From Arachis hypogaea (Eukaryota > Streptophyta > Magnoliopsida > Fabales > Fabaceae): 64,000 nt of DNA. The position numbers were made by a program, and so were the translations under genes. Shown piece by piece: positions 22,413-40,748 of this stretch; the first letter of the stretch is position 1; each line of letters starts with the position of its first letter. The stretch spans positions 68,366,841 through 68,430,840 of the forward strand of contig NC_092048.1 of assembly GCF_003086295.3 (NCBI RefSeq), read 5' to 3'. The notes under the pieces are model-generated. The model was not told the DNA's origin, did not search any database, and worked only from the letters and a program-made list of their open reading frames with translations.

Positions 22413-23584
22413 CAAAAACCTCAGTAATATATAATAAAACGACGACTATAAAGGTTTCGGAGTAAGAGAACCTACTATCTTTAGAGAAAAACCCAAGGAA
22501 CGGAGCGACTGCAGCTCTGGTGATGACATTCGGTGGCCGAAACAGCCTTAGGGATCCCTGGTGGTGACGCAGCAGTTTTGAGATAGTGTATCGACCCTTG
22601 CTTCTCACATGCAACAACACCAACATCCACCACCGTCACCTCTCTCTCCGGTCAGATCCAACGGCGACGACGGCGGCAACCCAGCCGCAGTAGCGACGAA
22701 ACAACGCAGAAAAATCCAATTCGCGATGCCATCTTTTTCCTCCTCCGCGTGCGACAGCTTCAGTCTCCCTTCTCCGTCGCGTTCTGTTCCTTGGTGACAG
22801 ACCTCCATTGATGGCAACATTGAAGACCCTGACGACGGCCTATGCAATTCGACGACGGTGACCAGCCATCAATCGGCGACGGCTTCGCGGGCAGGGTGCG
22901 ACGGTACAGGCGACGCGAGCTCTCTCTCCCCGCGTCTCTCACCTGCGTCTCGACGTCTACCATGGAGGCGCGGTCGAGGTGGCAGCAGCTCCCTCTGGCT
23001 CTCTTTCTCTCTCAGACGTATCTCTCTCTCTCCGATCGCAACCTTCTTCTCTCGTCTCCCTTAATCCATCTCTGTGTTTGTGTGGGTTTGTTTGTGTGCT
23101 GCGGTGTGTTTGGGCAGGAGGAGAGAGGTGAGGCAATTAGGTTAGGATGATTTAGAGCAAAATTAGGGTTTTAGTTTGGGAATTAGGGTTTTGTATATGA
23201 AATTGGTGATTTTAGGCAATTTAATAATTTTATTAAAATTAAAGGGTAATATAGTAATTGAAAACTAATTTTGAATCCAATAATAATATTTATAAAATTA
23301 TTATTTAATCATCAATTTACACATTATTTTCAACTCAATACTCTAATTCAATATTTGGAGATAATAAAATTAATTTTCTTTAAATTATAAAATAGAACTA
23401 AAAATCTAATTATTCAAATTAAAGCATATAAAATTTTTATTATCATTCTATTACTAAAGCGTTAAATCATATATAAGAAATTGCTTAATTGATATATAAA
23501 ATTTCTTAAAAATATAATTTCAGTTAAATATGATAAATTATAAATAAATTTTTAATTTAATTTTTACAAATCCGGGGTCTTACA

Positions 23585-24823
23585 AGTGTTGCAGAATGAC
23601 TTATGAAAGTTGGGCCTTCGGCGTGTGGAACTCCCAACTATTGGCGTGTGAAACGCCAACATTTTCCTTCCCTTGGGAGCAGCTCTCTTGGCGTGTGACA
23701 CACCCCTGGTGTGGTGTATTACACGCCACTTCTTGGTTATCTCTTGAACTCCATTCTTCTTAGCGTGTGATACGCCTTTGCTGCAATGTGTGGCACACCC
23801 AATGGTGCATTGAAGTGGTCTTCTGGAGCTTTGGCCCAGCGTGTAACACCGCGTGCCCGTATGTTACACACTATGACAAGATCAAATCCTGGGAAGTGTA
23901 ACTTGGGTGTGTGACACACCCCAAATGTGGCGTGTGAAACACCAAAGATACATGTTTTGGAGACTCGAAGGCGTGTCATTTTGGCACGCCCTTGTATATG
24001 GGCATGTAGAACGCAAACTGTTGAAGAGGGGTCATGGGTACACATGATCATGCAAAAAACTTCATTTGCGCTTACGCATGGGAGTACATACGCGTGAATC
24101 CTCAAACTTCCAGGTATTGTGCGTACGCATGGGGGATGAGTACACATGTTTCAACAATCTTCAAGTGTTGCACGTATGTATGGGGATACGTATGCATGGG
24201 TGCCCTTTCGAAGGTGTGTCATTTTCACACACCCATTCACTTTGGCGTGTAAAACGCCATGTTTCTTGGCCTCCTGGAGCACGCTTTTTGGGCGTGTGAC
24301 ACACCCTGCATTTGGCGTGTTGCACGCCCACTTTTTTTTGCACATACATCATGGACTGTTATATGTCGTTGGAGATCTCTGGATGTTAACTTTCTAATGC
24401 CGTTGGAAGCACTTCATTTGGACCTTTGTAGCTCAAGTTATCCTTGTTGGAGGATGAAAAGGTTAGGGTTGCACGTCAATTGCACACCAAATCACCCCTT
24501 GAACTTTTGGCCCAGCGTGCCACGCCCATATGTTGGCGTGCGGCACGTTAAGGCTCTGTTTTGGCTCTTTGGGGCGTGTGGCACGCCTCCCTTTTGGCGT
24601 ATTGCACGCCTTCTCCTCTGCTTTTTTGGGAGTGCTTTCTTGGTTATGTTCCTTGGCTTATGCTTTGTTCTTCTTTTGCTATCATTTACCTACAATTAAC
24701 AAGAAATCCAAATACTCAAAATACTAATAAAATATCATATAAAAGTAAATGGTTATCCAGTAAAAAGTCATCAATTTTACCTAAAAAATACCCAAAAAAA
24801 GTACACAAAATACTCATGCATCA
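23585..24823 (-). mobile_element. Partial Athila-type LTR, minus strand
   Basis: On the minus strand it starts TGATGCATGAG at 24823 and follows the layout of the TGATGAGCGG LTRs. First comes an A/T-rich start with TTTTAGTAT-like blocks, then a box (about 24365-24440) matching their GAGCTACA..GAAAGT..ACATCCAGAG motif. GGCGTG..CACGCC palindrome arrays follow. It stops at 23585 against the TGTAAGACCCC element. A different repeat (GCGTACGCATGGG type) occupies 24010-24205. Confidence 0.6.
23615..24620 (-). repeat. GGCGTG..CACGCC palindrome arrays with a GTACGCATG sub-array
   Basis: Units such as GGCGTGTGAAACGCC, GGCGTGTTGCACGCC and GGCGTGTGGCACGCC recur through 23615-24000 and 24235-24620. Between them (24050-24205) is an array based on the palindromes TGCGTACGCA and ATACGTAT. 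Confidence 0.75.
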
Positions 24824-26003
24824 TTCAACTATGCTGTATGATACCAAAAAATCATGTTGCCATGTTCGGGATAGTAAATACAGTGAGATGAAAATGTAAT
24901 CATTGATTGTCTTACCTCATAAATTTACTGAACTTAGGATTTAAATCTCCGCCTTCTCTTTTCTCCATGAATCCATGATATGAAATGTAACTGATGTATG
25001 GGAGTTATTTAGGCAATAAGACAATTTAAGCAAATGGACAGGGATCAGAGTGAGGTTATATTCATAACTTTTTTCAAGAAACAATTTTCTTTTAATTTTA
25101 TATCATAATAGAACATGTAAAATTTTTCAATTGGTAAAAGCCTAAATTTAGAAGCCCAATACCCCGAAAAAAATCTGTGCTATGTCCTTATTATAATGTT
25201 TGAATGTTTTCGCCAAAACAATCTTTCAGCATGAAAGAAAGGGAAAACTATTCAACAAATTTTCATTGAAAGATTCAATCATTCCTATAATTATATAGTG
25301 TCGGACAAAAAGTATATTCCATGAGCCCCATGGCTGAATCCTTCAAGCAACTGGCATTCTTAGTAGCAAAGAGCACAGCTAGGTATCTGTACAATTAACA
25401 GATGAAGATTCGTGAAAGATTATTTTGAGGGACTGGAACCTGTTTGCAGAAAATGTAAAAGATTTAGAAGACCAACTGAATTAAATATAAATAATACTCT
25501 CTTAACCAACCAAAACAAACACATGGTTTCCTAATCCAAGTTTAACTTTTGCTTCTTTTAATAAGAAAAATCCTACAAAAAAAGAATTATCAATAAATTT
25601 AATAAAAATCTTTACTCTTCCCCAAAGAAATTCCCTTCTACTTATCCTGCAAACTATCTTTCTCCTGTGTATGTTTCAACCTTCTTTTTTTAAAAATAAT
25701 GTTTTGCTGTAAATAGAACTAAATGCAACTTCTGAATCTATTTACTACCAAAGAAATTTCATACTTCCCTTCTGACAGCACAAACAAAAACCATGTCTTA
25801 GCAAACATACATATCAGAAGCATTAAGCTCCTGCAATAATTTTAAATCTAAAATTGACATTAATGAAAATATAAATATTGCATAAATGATTAAAAGTATC
25901 AAACAAAATTCAAGGTTCAAAACAATATATTACCAACAAGAATGCCTTGTTAAATTTTTAGAACTCTAACTTTGTCAAGTTAAGCATCAAGATTGCTGAA
26001 AAA
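24824..26003. other. Intergenic A/T-rich sequence downstream of CIPK23
   Basis: No gene or recognisable repeat is seen. The part next to 26003 should hold the kinase 3' UTR and poly(A) site on the minus strand; I could not single out a signal. Confidence 0.5.
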
Positions 26004-33242
<7,239 letters not shown>

Positions 33243-33251
33243 TTATTTAAA

Positions 33252-33949
33252 GAGTAATTACCCAAATCAGTCCCCGAGAATTTTAGAATCGGACATTTTA
33301 GTTCCTAAGGAAAATTAATACACAGATCAGTCTTTAAGGTTTTAAACTTTTAATCCAACAGACAAATCAATTCCCAGTTCATTTTCCGGCAGAGTAATTA
33401 CCCAAATCAGTCCCCAAAAATTTTAAAAACGGATATTTTAGTCCCCAAAAAAACTAATGCACAAATCAATCCCCAACGTTTTTCTCTGTTAGACATAATA
33501 GTTCCCCTTCCAAAAATAAAATAAAATAAAATTATTATTATTATTAATTGCACAATAATATTGTACTATATTTTTTGTATTTTTTAGACAAAAATAATGA
33601 TAAATTTATTCATTAAATTCTTATATATATATATATATATAGTCACTCAATAATAATAATAATAATAAAATTATTAGATATTATTTTACAAGAAATTCAA
33701 AGTTAAAATCATTTGACATTTTTGTATTTAATATAATCAAAAGATGTCCTATGTAAAAAAAATTATATATGTTTATATTAAAAAATATGTATTAAAAAAA
33801 TATTTTAATTTGAATTTATATTAAATACATATTTTTTTAATACAAACATATTTTTTAAAATAATACATCTTTTGATTATATTAAATACAAAAATATCAAA
33901 TGATTTTAACCTTAAATTTCTTATAAAAATATAAAATAATCTCTAATAA

Positions 33950-34013
<64 letters not shown>

Positions 34014-34017
34014 GAGT

Positions 34018-34091
<74 letters not shown>

Positions 34092-34437
34092 TTATTTTTA
34101 TCTAGAAAATACAAAAAATTATGGTATAATATTATTATGTAATTAATAATAATAATAATAATAAATAAAATTATTAGAGATTATTTTACAAAAAAATCAA
34201 GGTTAAAATCATTTGATATTTTTGTATTTAATATAATCAAAAGATGTACTATTTTAAAAAATATGTTTGTATTAAAAAAATATGTATTTAATATAAGTTC
34301 AAATTAAAATAATTTGTTTTAATACATATTTTTTAATATAAACATATATAATTTTTTTTACATAGGACATCTTTTGATTATATTAAATACGAAAATATCA
34401 AATAATTTTAACTTTGAATTTTTTGTAAAATAATCTC

Positions 34438-34517
<80 letters not shown>

Positions 34518-34521
34518 GAGT

Positions 34522-34574
<53 letters not shown>

Positions 34575-34925
34575 ATGAATAAATTTATCATTATTTTTGT
34601 CTGAAAAATACAAAAAATATAGTACAATATTATTGTGTAATTAATAATAATAATTATTTTATTTTATTTTTGGACGAGGGACTATTATGTCTAATAGAAA
34701 GAAAAGTTGGGGATTGATTTGTACATTAGTTTTTTTTTGGGGACTAAAATGTCCGTTTTTAAAATCTTTGGGGACTGATCTGGGTAATTACTTTGCCGGA
34801 AAATGAATTGGGGACTGATTTGTCTGCCGGAGTAAAACCTTAGGGACTGATCCGTGTATTAATTTTCTTTGGGGACTAAAATGTCCGATTCTAAAATCCT
34901 CGGGGACTGATTTGGGTAATTACTC
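33252..34925. mobile_element. Mutator-like foldback element (MULE-type MITE), 1.67 kb
   Basis: The ends are long inverted repeats starting GAGTAATTACCCAAATCAG. They are near-perfect for over 50 bp and continue with lower identity for about 250 bp. A perfect 9-bp duplication TTATTTAAA flanks it (33243-33251 and 34926-34934), the Mutator signature. The TIR head occurs a second time inside each arm (33395 and near 34792), so one element may sit in another. The interior is itself made of two back-to-back palindromes, with (ATT)n and (TA)n tracts at their centres. No coding sequence is seen. Confidence 0.82.
33951..34090. repeat. (ATT)n and (TA)n microsatellites in the foldback element
   Basis: About 20 ATT units are followed by about 35 TA units. 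A mirrored set occurs at about 34437-34572. Long readings through these tracts are not genes. Confidence 0.9.
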
Positions 34926-34934
34926 TTATTTAAA

Positions 34935-35555
34935 TATAAAATACTTCATTTATAAAATTGTGTAAGGATGAAAAGATTTACAATTTTGTGAATCATTTCA
35001 ATATTTCTCAAGCACCAGTATAAGATATGTGTAATCTAACAAAAATTCATGTGTGACTAAAATTATCTACTAAAATTAGTTATTATTCATATCCTGACAT
35101 AAAATATAAAATTAGGCCCATTAAGGATAAAGGTCCATTAAATGTGGTCTCTTTTATATGATAAGGAGGTTCAACCTTACTTACTCAAATAAGTAATTAC
35201 CTCCCCAAATTTCTGCTACTATCGTTATCTCACTTAGAAGATAGATCTTAACAAATTTCCAAGATAAAAGAAACACCTCAGGTATAGTCAAGTCCTAATC
35301 TATTCTAATATAAATACCCTGACACTCTTCAGGTATATTCAAGTTCCAATCTACTAAAAACATGCTCAAAGCTCTTGGTAACTTAAGCATTGGAGTCTCT
35401 TGCAGGTACTACCCCCACCTTTTCACTAGGAATTCGGACGGCGGCACCTTGGCACCAAAACAAGTTGGACGCTGCCTTAAAAAGAGTCTGGACCTCACAT
35501 TTAGGCCCAAATCACCGTTTTAGGTAGCCACCGGAACATTGGCACCGTTGCCGGT
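34935..35555 (+). mobile_element. 5' end of the outer Tat-type Ty3/gypsy element (LTR and half primer site)
   Basis: The LTR start is uncertain (perhaps near 35096). A TATAAATA box lies at about 35311, and the LTR probably ends at 35538. TGGCACCGTTGCCGG (35540-35554) is most of a tRNA-Asp primer site with one difference; the sequence resumes at 49996 with GG, after a nested insertion. The lineage is assigned from the gag and protease at 50024-52059. Confidence 0.55.
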
Positions 35556-36543
35556 TGATACGTGGTCAAGAGGGCATTTTCGTCATTTTAGAGCTAAGGG
35601 CAGTATGGTAATCTCGTCATATTCAAAGATTTGAATACTAGAAGAGTTATACCATGCTGGTCTTGGACATCAAGAAGAGCAAGAGTCCGTCTCAAAAACA
35701 ATGGTGCTGAAATAACGACAACTCATAAAGCCCATTGGGTTAAGTCAGGATAGCAAGAGACCCAACAATATTTTTCAAGTGCAGTGGAAGCCACAAATTT
35801 AATTTAATTTTCAAAATTATTAGGCCTATATTTTAGTTTGCTTTGGTACGGTGTTAATGTTTGTTAGAAGATTTCATTTTGATTTTGCTTAGTAGTATTT
35901 TGAAAAATTTTAAATTTAAATCAAATCTGATATAATCTAATGATATCTGATTTAAATTAGTTATCATATCTTTAGGATTTTAAAAATTTGAATCAAATCT
36001 GATATAATCTAATAAGATCAAATATGATTTAAATCAGTTGTCTTATCTTTAGAAGATTTAAATTAAGTTATCTTATCTTATATTTTAGCTAGTTTGTTAC
36101 GGGCCTATTTAAACACCTTTGCTGAGATAATTTATACAACTTTGATGAATAAAATTTTCAGTTTCTTTATGCACTTTTTTTAGTGTGATTACGTGAGGTA
36201 AGTGATTTGCTATGCTTGTTGCATAAAGAAGATTGAAGGATTCAACACTAAGGTAATTCTGTGTGCTAGTCTTTTTCAATTTTCATCCCTCCGATCTAGG
36301 TTGTCAAAGACAGGTTCTTTGAAGGTGTAGTAGGGAATCCCTTCCGATGACTTAGGTTGCTAAGAACATGTTTGTTAGAGGTCTAGTAGCAAAATCCGTT
36401 ATCTATCTTTTTATGTTTTTGTTGTGTCTTTAGGGGTGTGTCTTTTTCTGTCATTCTTTTTCTTATTCCCCTTCCAACCCTTCCATTGAAACTTTAATGC
36501 TTCGTCTTTATTAAACTCCCTAAATCCCAATAAATTCTTATCG
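35556..36543 (+). repeat. 5' LTR of the middle element
   Basis: It runs from TGATACGTGG to TTATCG and matches 49068-49995. It contains AT-rich imperfect repeats (AAATCAAATCTGATATAATCTAA type) and a poly(A)-like GATGAATAAAA at about 36142. Confidence 0.85.
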
Positions 36544-37115
36544 TCTGGTATCAGTTACAAGTTGCAGGTAAATTCTTATTTATCTACACGTTCTAGGGTT
36601 CTTGATTAGTCTCTTTATTTTTTCTCTTCAATTTCTGTAAATTCACTTTAAAGTAAAAAAAAAAAACAAAATTTCTTATTTAATTTTGTTTCTGCAATTA
36701 TTATATCTTAAAGACAAGTTCTAAAAAAACATAAAAAAAAATGAAAATTCATCTTTAAATTTTTTCAGCTTTGTTTTAGCTTTCCAAATTTTCTTTGGGT
36801 TCCAATTAGGATTCAATTTTTTTATTTTTTGTCCTCTTAGTATCCCTTATTCTTTTCCTTCTTTTGTCACATACTTTGGTTATCTTCTTGTCAAGTTGAA
36901 CTTCTCTAGCATTCAAATTATCTTGATTTGGTATCTCAATTTCTCATTTTCTAAAGTGCAATTTGTTAAAATAATCCAAGAGTGAAAAAAGACAAGAGCA
37001 GTAAGTTCAACAAAGTGTAACAGTCAAATATTGAGTGTAAATACGAGTGTCCTACTCCGAGTGATACACGTTAGAAGAGTATTGTGAGGTCTTTTCTTTC
37101 ACAGGTTCTTCAGTG
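36544..37115 (+). other. Primer site and leader of the middle element
   Basis: TGGTATCAG at 36546 matches the first nine bases of the tRNA-Met site and then diverges (TTAC instead of AGC). The rest is a non-coding leader of about 550 bp. Confidence 0.6.
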
Positions 37116-37215
37116 ATGGCTAATGACGAAGCGACCCCCGATCCACAACTAACTTTATGCGTCAACACAATCACTGGCGTACTAGAAATGATTGAACAAC
37201 GTCTTAATGGTATGG
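37116..37215 (+). pseudogene. gag of the middle element, N-terminal 33 codons
   Basis: ATG at 37116 begins MANDEATPDPQL.. and stays open until the inner element starts at 37216. The remainder lies at 47834 onward. Confidence 0.6.
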
Positions 37216-38848
37216 TGATGAGAGGATAATTTATACGCTTTTTGGTAGTATTTTTACATAGTATTTAGTATGATTTAGTTAGTTTTTAGTATATTTTTAT
37301 TAGTTTTTAAATAAAATTCACATTTCTAGACTTTACTATGAGTTTGTGTGTTTTTTTGTGATTTCAGTTAATTTCTAGCTGAAATTGAGGGACTTGAGCA
37401 AAAATCAGATTCAGAGGCTGAAGAAGGACAGCAGATGCTGTTGGATTCTGACCTCCCTGCACTCAAAGTGGATTTTCTGGAGCTACAGTAGTTCAAATGG
37501 CGCGCTCTTAATTGCGTTAGAAAGTAGACATCCAGAGCTTTCCAGCCATATATAATAGTCTATACTTTGCTCGAGTTTAGATGATGCAAACTGGTATTCA
37601 ACGCCAGCTTTCTGCCCTATTCTGGAGTTAAACGCCAGAAACAGGTTACAAACTGGCGTTTAACTCCAAGGAAAACCTCTACACGTGAGAGCTTCAATGC
37701 TCAGCCCAAGCACACACCAAGTGGGCCTGGAAGTGGATTTCTGCATCAATTACTTATTTCTGTAACCTTAGTAACTAGTTTAGTATAAATAGAACTTTTT
37801 ACTATTGTATTAAGGATCTTTTGATCATGTTTTGATGATTGAACCCTCTTTGGGAGGCTGGACATTCGGCCATGCCTGGACCATTATCACTTATGTATTT
37901 TCAACGGTAGAGTTTCTACACACCATAGATTAAGGTGTGGAGCTCTGCTGTTCCTCATGAATTAATGCAAAGTACTATTGTTTTTCTATTCAATTCGAGC
38001 CTATTTCTTCTCTAAGATATTCATTCGCACACAAGAACATGATGAATATGATGATTATGTGACGCTCATCATCATTCTCACTTACGAACGGGTGCCTGAC
38101 AAACACTTCCGTTCTACATGCAAACAAGCTTGAATGCATATCTCTTAGCCTCCTGATCTACGATCAGAGTCTTTGTGGTATAGGCTAGAATTATTGGCGG
38201 CCATTCTTGAGATCCGGAAAGTCTAAACCTTGTTTGTGGTATTCCGAGTAGGATCTGAGAAGGGATGGCTATGACGAAGTTCAAACTCACGAGTGCTGGG
38301 CGTAGTGACAGACGCAAAAGGGTTACTGAATCCTATTCCAATATGATCGAGAATCGACAGATGATTAGTCGTGCGGTGACAGCGCATCTTGGACCATTTT
38401 TACTGAGAGGACGGGAAGTAGCCATTGACAACAGTGATTCCCTTCATAAAGCTTGCCATGGAAAGGAGTAGGAATGATTGGATGAAGACAGCAGGAAGCA
38501 GAGGTTTAGGAGGAACAAAAGCATCTCTATACGCTTATCTGAAATTCTCACCAATGAATTACATAAGTATTTCTATCCTATTTTATATTTTAATTATATT
38601 TTAATTATCAATTCACCATAACCATTTGAAATCCGCCTGAATGAGATTTACAAGGTGACCATAGATTGCTTCAAGCCGACAATCTCCGTGGGATCGACCC
38701 TTACTCACGTAAGGTTTATTACTTAGACGATCCAGTGCACTTACTGGTTAGTTGTGCGAAGTTGTGACAAAGAACTAAAATTATGAACGTGCATATTAAG
38801 TTTTTGACGCCGTTACCAAGGAATGAACGATCACAATTTTGCATACCA
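37216..38848 (+). repeat. 5' LTR of the inner element
   Basis: It runs from TGATGAGAGG to CATACCA. A TATAAATA box is at 37784-37791, and a short palindrome array is at about 37598-37675. The end precedes the primer site by 6 bp. Confidence 0.88.
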
Positions 38849-38854
38849 AGTTTT

Positions 38855-38872
38855 TGGCGCCGTTGACGGGGA
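38855..38872 (+). promoter_or_regulatory. tRNA-Asp primer-binding site of the inner element
   Basis: TGGCGCCGTTGACGGGGA complements the 3' end of plant tRNA-Asp with one mismatch (A at 38866). This primer is typical of Athila-type elements. Confidence 0.85.
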
Positions 38873-40748
38873 TTGTTTGAGTTTGGACAACTGACGGTTC
38901 ATCTTGTTGCTCAGATTAGGTAATTTTATTTTAATTTTAAGCTTTTTGTTTTTATTCTTTTATTTTCGAAAAAAATTAAAAAAAATTAATAAAAATAAAT
39001 TATTCTATGTTCTTCAGAATTTTTAAGAATGAATTCTAGAGTTTCTTCATGATTTGTTGAAGCCTGGCTGGCTGTCAAGCCATGTCTAAATTTTTGGACT
39101 GAGGCTTCCGCCTATCATGGCAAGAGTCCTTGGAGTCTCATCTAATCAGCTATTATATGCCTGATTTATATCTGCTGAAGCTTGGCTGGCCATTGGCCAT
39201 GTCTAGTGTTTTGGACCGGAGCTTTCACTGAAAGCTTGGCTGGCTAGTAAGCCATGTCTAATTCCTGGACCGGAGCTTTAGACTAACATTGCATGATTCC
39301 TAGAATTCTCATTAAAAAAAAATTTGAAATCCTTATTTTTCTTTTCCAATTAATTTTCGAAAAAAAATAAAAAAATTTTTAAAAAAATCATAAAAAACCA
39401 AAAATTTGATGTTTCTTGTTTGAGTCTTGTGTTAAATTTTAAGTCTGGTGTCAATTGTATGTTTTTAAAATTTGTGCATTTTTCGAAAACTCATGCATGG
39501 TGTTCTTCATAATCTTCAAGTTGTTCTTGATGATTTGCTTTGTTTGATCTTTGCATTTTTATGTTTTGTGCCTTTTCTTGTTTTTCATATGCATTTTTAA
39601 TTTGTTATAAGTTTGAAAATTTCTAAGTTTGGTGTCTTGCATGTTTTTCTTTTCTTAAAAATTTTCAAAAATAAGTTCTTGGTGTTCATCTTGACATTCA
39701 AAGTGTTCTTGATGTTCATCTTGACATTCAAAGTGTTCTTGCATGCATTATGTGTTTTGATTCATACTTTTCATGTTTTGAGTCTTTTTATTGTTTTTCT
39801 CTTTCATCATTAAAAATTCAAAAATAAAAAAATATCTTTCCCTTTTTCTTCTCATAAAATTCGAAAATTTGAGTTGACTTTTTCAAAAATTTTTAAAATC
39901 TAGTTGTCTCTTATGAGTCAAATCAAATTTTCAATTTAAAAATTCTATCTTTTTCAAATCTTTTTCATTTTTTCTTTCATAATTTTGAAATTTTCAAAAT
40001 TTATTTTCAAAATCTTTTTCTTATTTCTATTTTATATTTTCGAAATTAATGCTAACAATTAATATGATTGATTCAAAAATTTTAAGTTTGTTACTTGCCT
40101 AGTAAGAAAGGTTCAATCTTTAAATTTTAAAATTATATCTTTCTGTTTCTTGTTAGTCAAGTAATCAACTTTAATTTTCAAAATCAAATATTTTTAAATT
40201 TCTTTTTCAAACCTTTTTCAAAATAAATTTCAATCACATCTTCTTCAAAATCAATTTCAAAATCTTTTCTAACTTCTTATCTTTTCAAAATTGATTTTCA
40301 AATCTTTTTCAATTAATCTTATCTTTTTGTTTGATTCTTATCTTTTTCAAAACTACCTAACTAATTTTCTCTCTCTAATTTTTGAAAATCACTAACCTCT
40401 TTTTCAAAATTTCTTTTCATTAACTAATTATTTTAAATTTTAATCTTAATTTTATTCCTTTTCATATTTTCGAATTATAACTTTAATTTTAAATTAAAAA
40501 CAAAAACAAAAATATTCTTATTTTATTTATTTAATTTTTGAATTCTTCTCTCTCTCACCCCCTTCTTTTTATTTATTTATTTACTAACACTTCTCTTCTA
40601 CTCAAAAATTCGAACCTACTCTTCTCCTCTGTGTTCAAATTTTTATCTTTTCCTTCTTCTATTCTTCTCTTCTTATACTTACATAAGGAATCTCTATACT
40701 GTGACATAGAGGATTCCATATTTTCTTTTGTGTTCTCTTCTTTTTCAT
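38873..40748 (+). other. Long A/T-rich leader of the inner element
   Basis: About 1.9 kb of U-rich, non-coding leader separates primer site and gag. It contains repeated TTCTTGATGTTCATCTTGACATTC units (39678-39737) and degenerate copies of the TAAGTTTGGTGTC motif (about 39440, 39620). Near 39062-39290 there are three copies of a GCTTGGCTGGC..AAGCCATGTCTA unit. No gene is seen. Confidence 0.65.

Larger units (their letters stand above)
16561..23584 (-). mobile_element. Minus-strand Ty3/gypsy LTR element with interior almost deleted
   Basis: On the minus strand the 5' LTR runs from 23584 (TGTAAGACCCC) to 18664, followed by a primer site and then only about 0.65 kb of interior. A PPT and a truncated 3' LTR (17981 to about 16561) follow. 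Without the hAT insertion the 5' LTR is about 3.26 kb. The LTR start, primer site and GAGGACGAAA..GGGGTAGGA 3' end recall Tekay-type chromoviruses, but no gag or pol is left, so the lineage is an inference. It lies between two fragments of GGCGTG-array LTRs that point in opposite directions, and I see no 5-bp duplication at its ends. Confidence 0.7.
18664..23584 (-). repeat. 5' LTR of the minus-strand element, carrying a hAT insertion
   Basis: It is bounded by TGTAACACC on the plus strand next to the primer site and by GGGGTCTTACA at the far end. The segments 20575-20763 and 22413-23584 match the 3' LTR copy. The remainder (18664-20574) is A/T-rich LTR sequence without supported genes. Confidence 0.7.

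Noticed and set aside
33896..34627. Ile/Tyr-rich ORFs
   Set aside because: They are translations of (ATT)n and (TA)n microsatellites.
38114..38471. ORFs inside LTRs (also 47063-47456)
   Set aside because: They lie within LTR sequence, recur in both LTRs with changes, and have no known domain.
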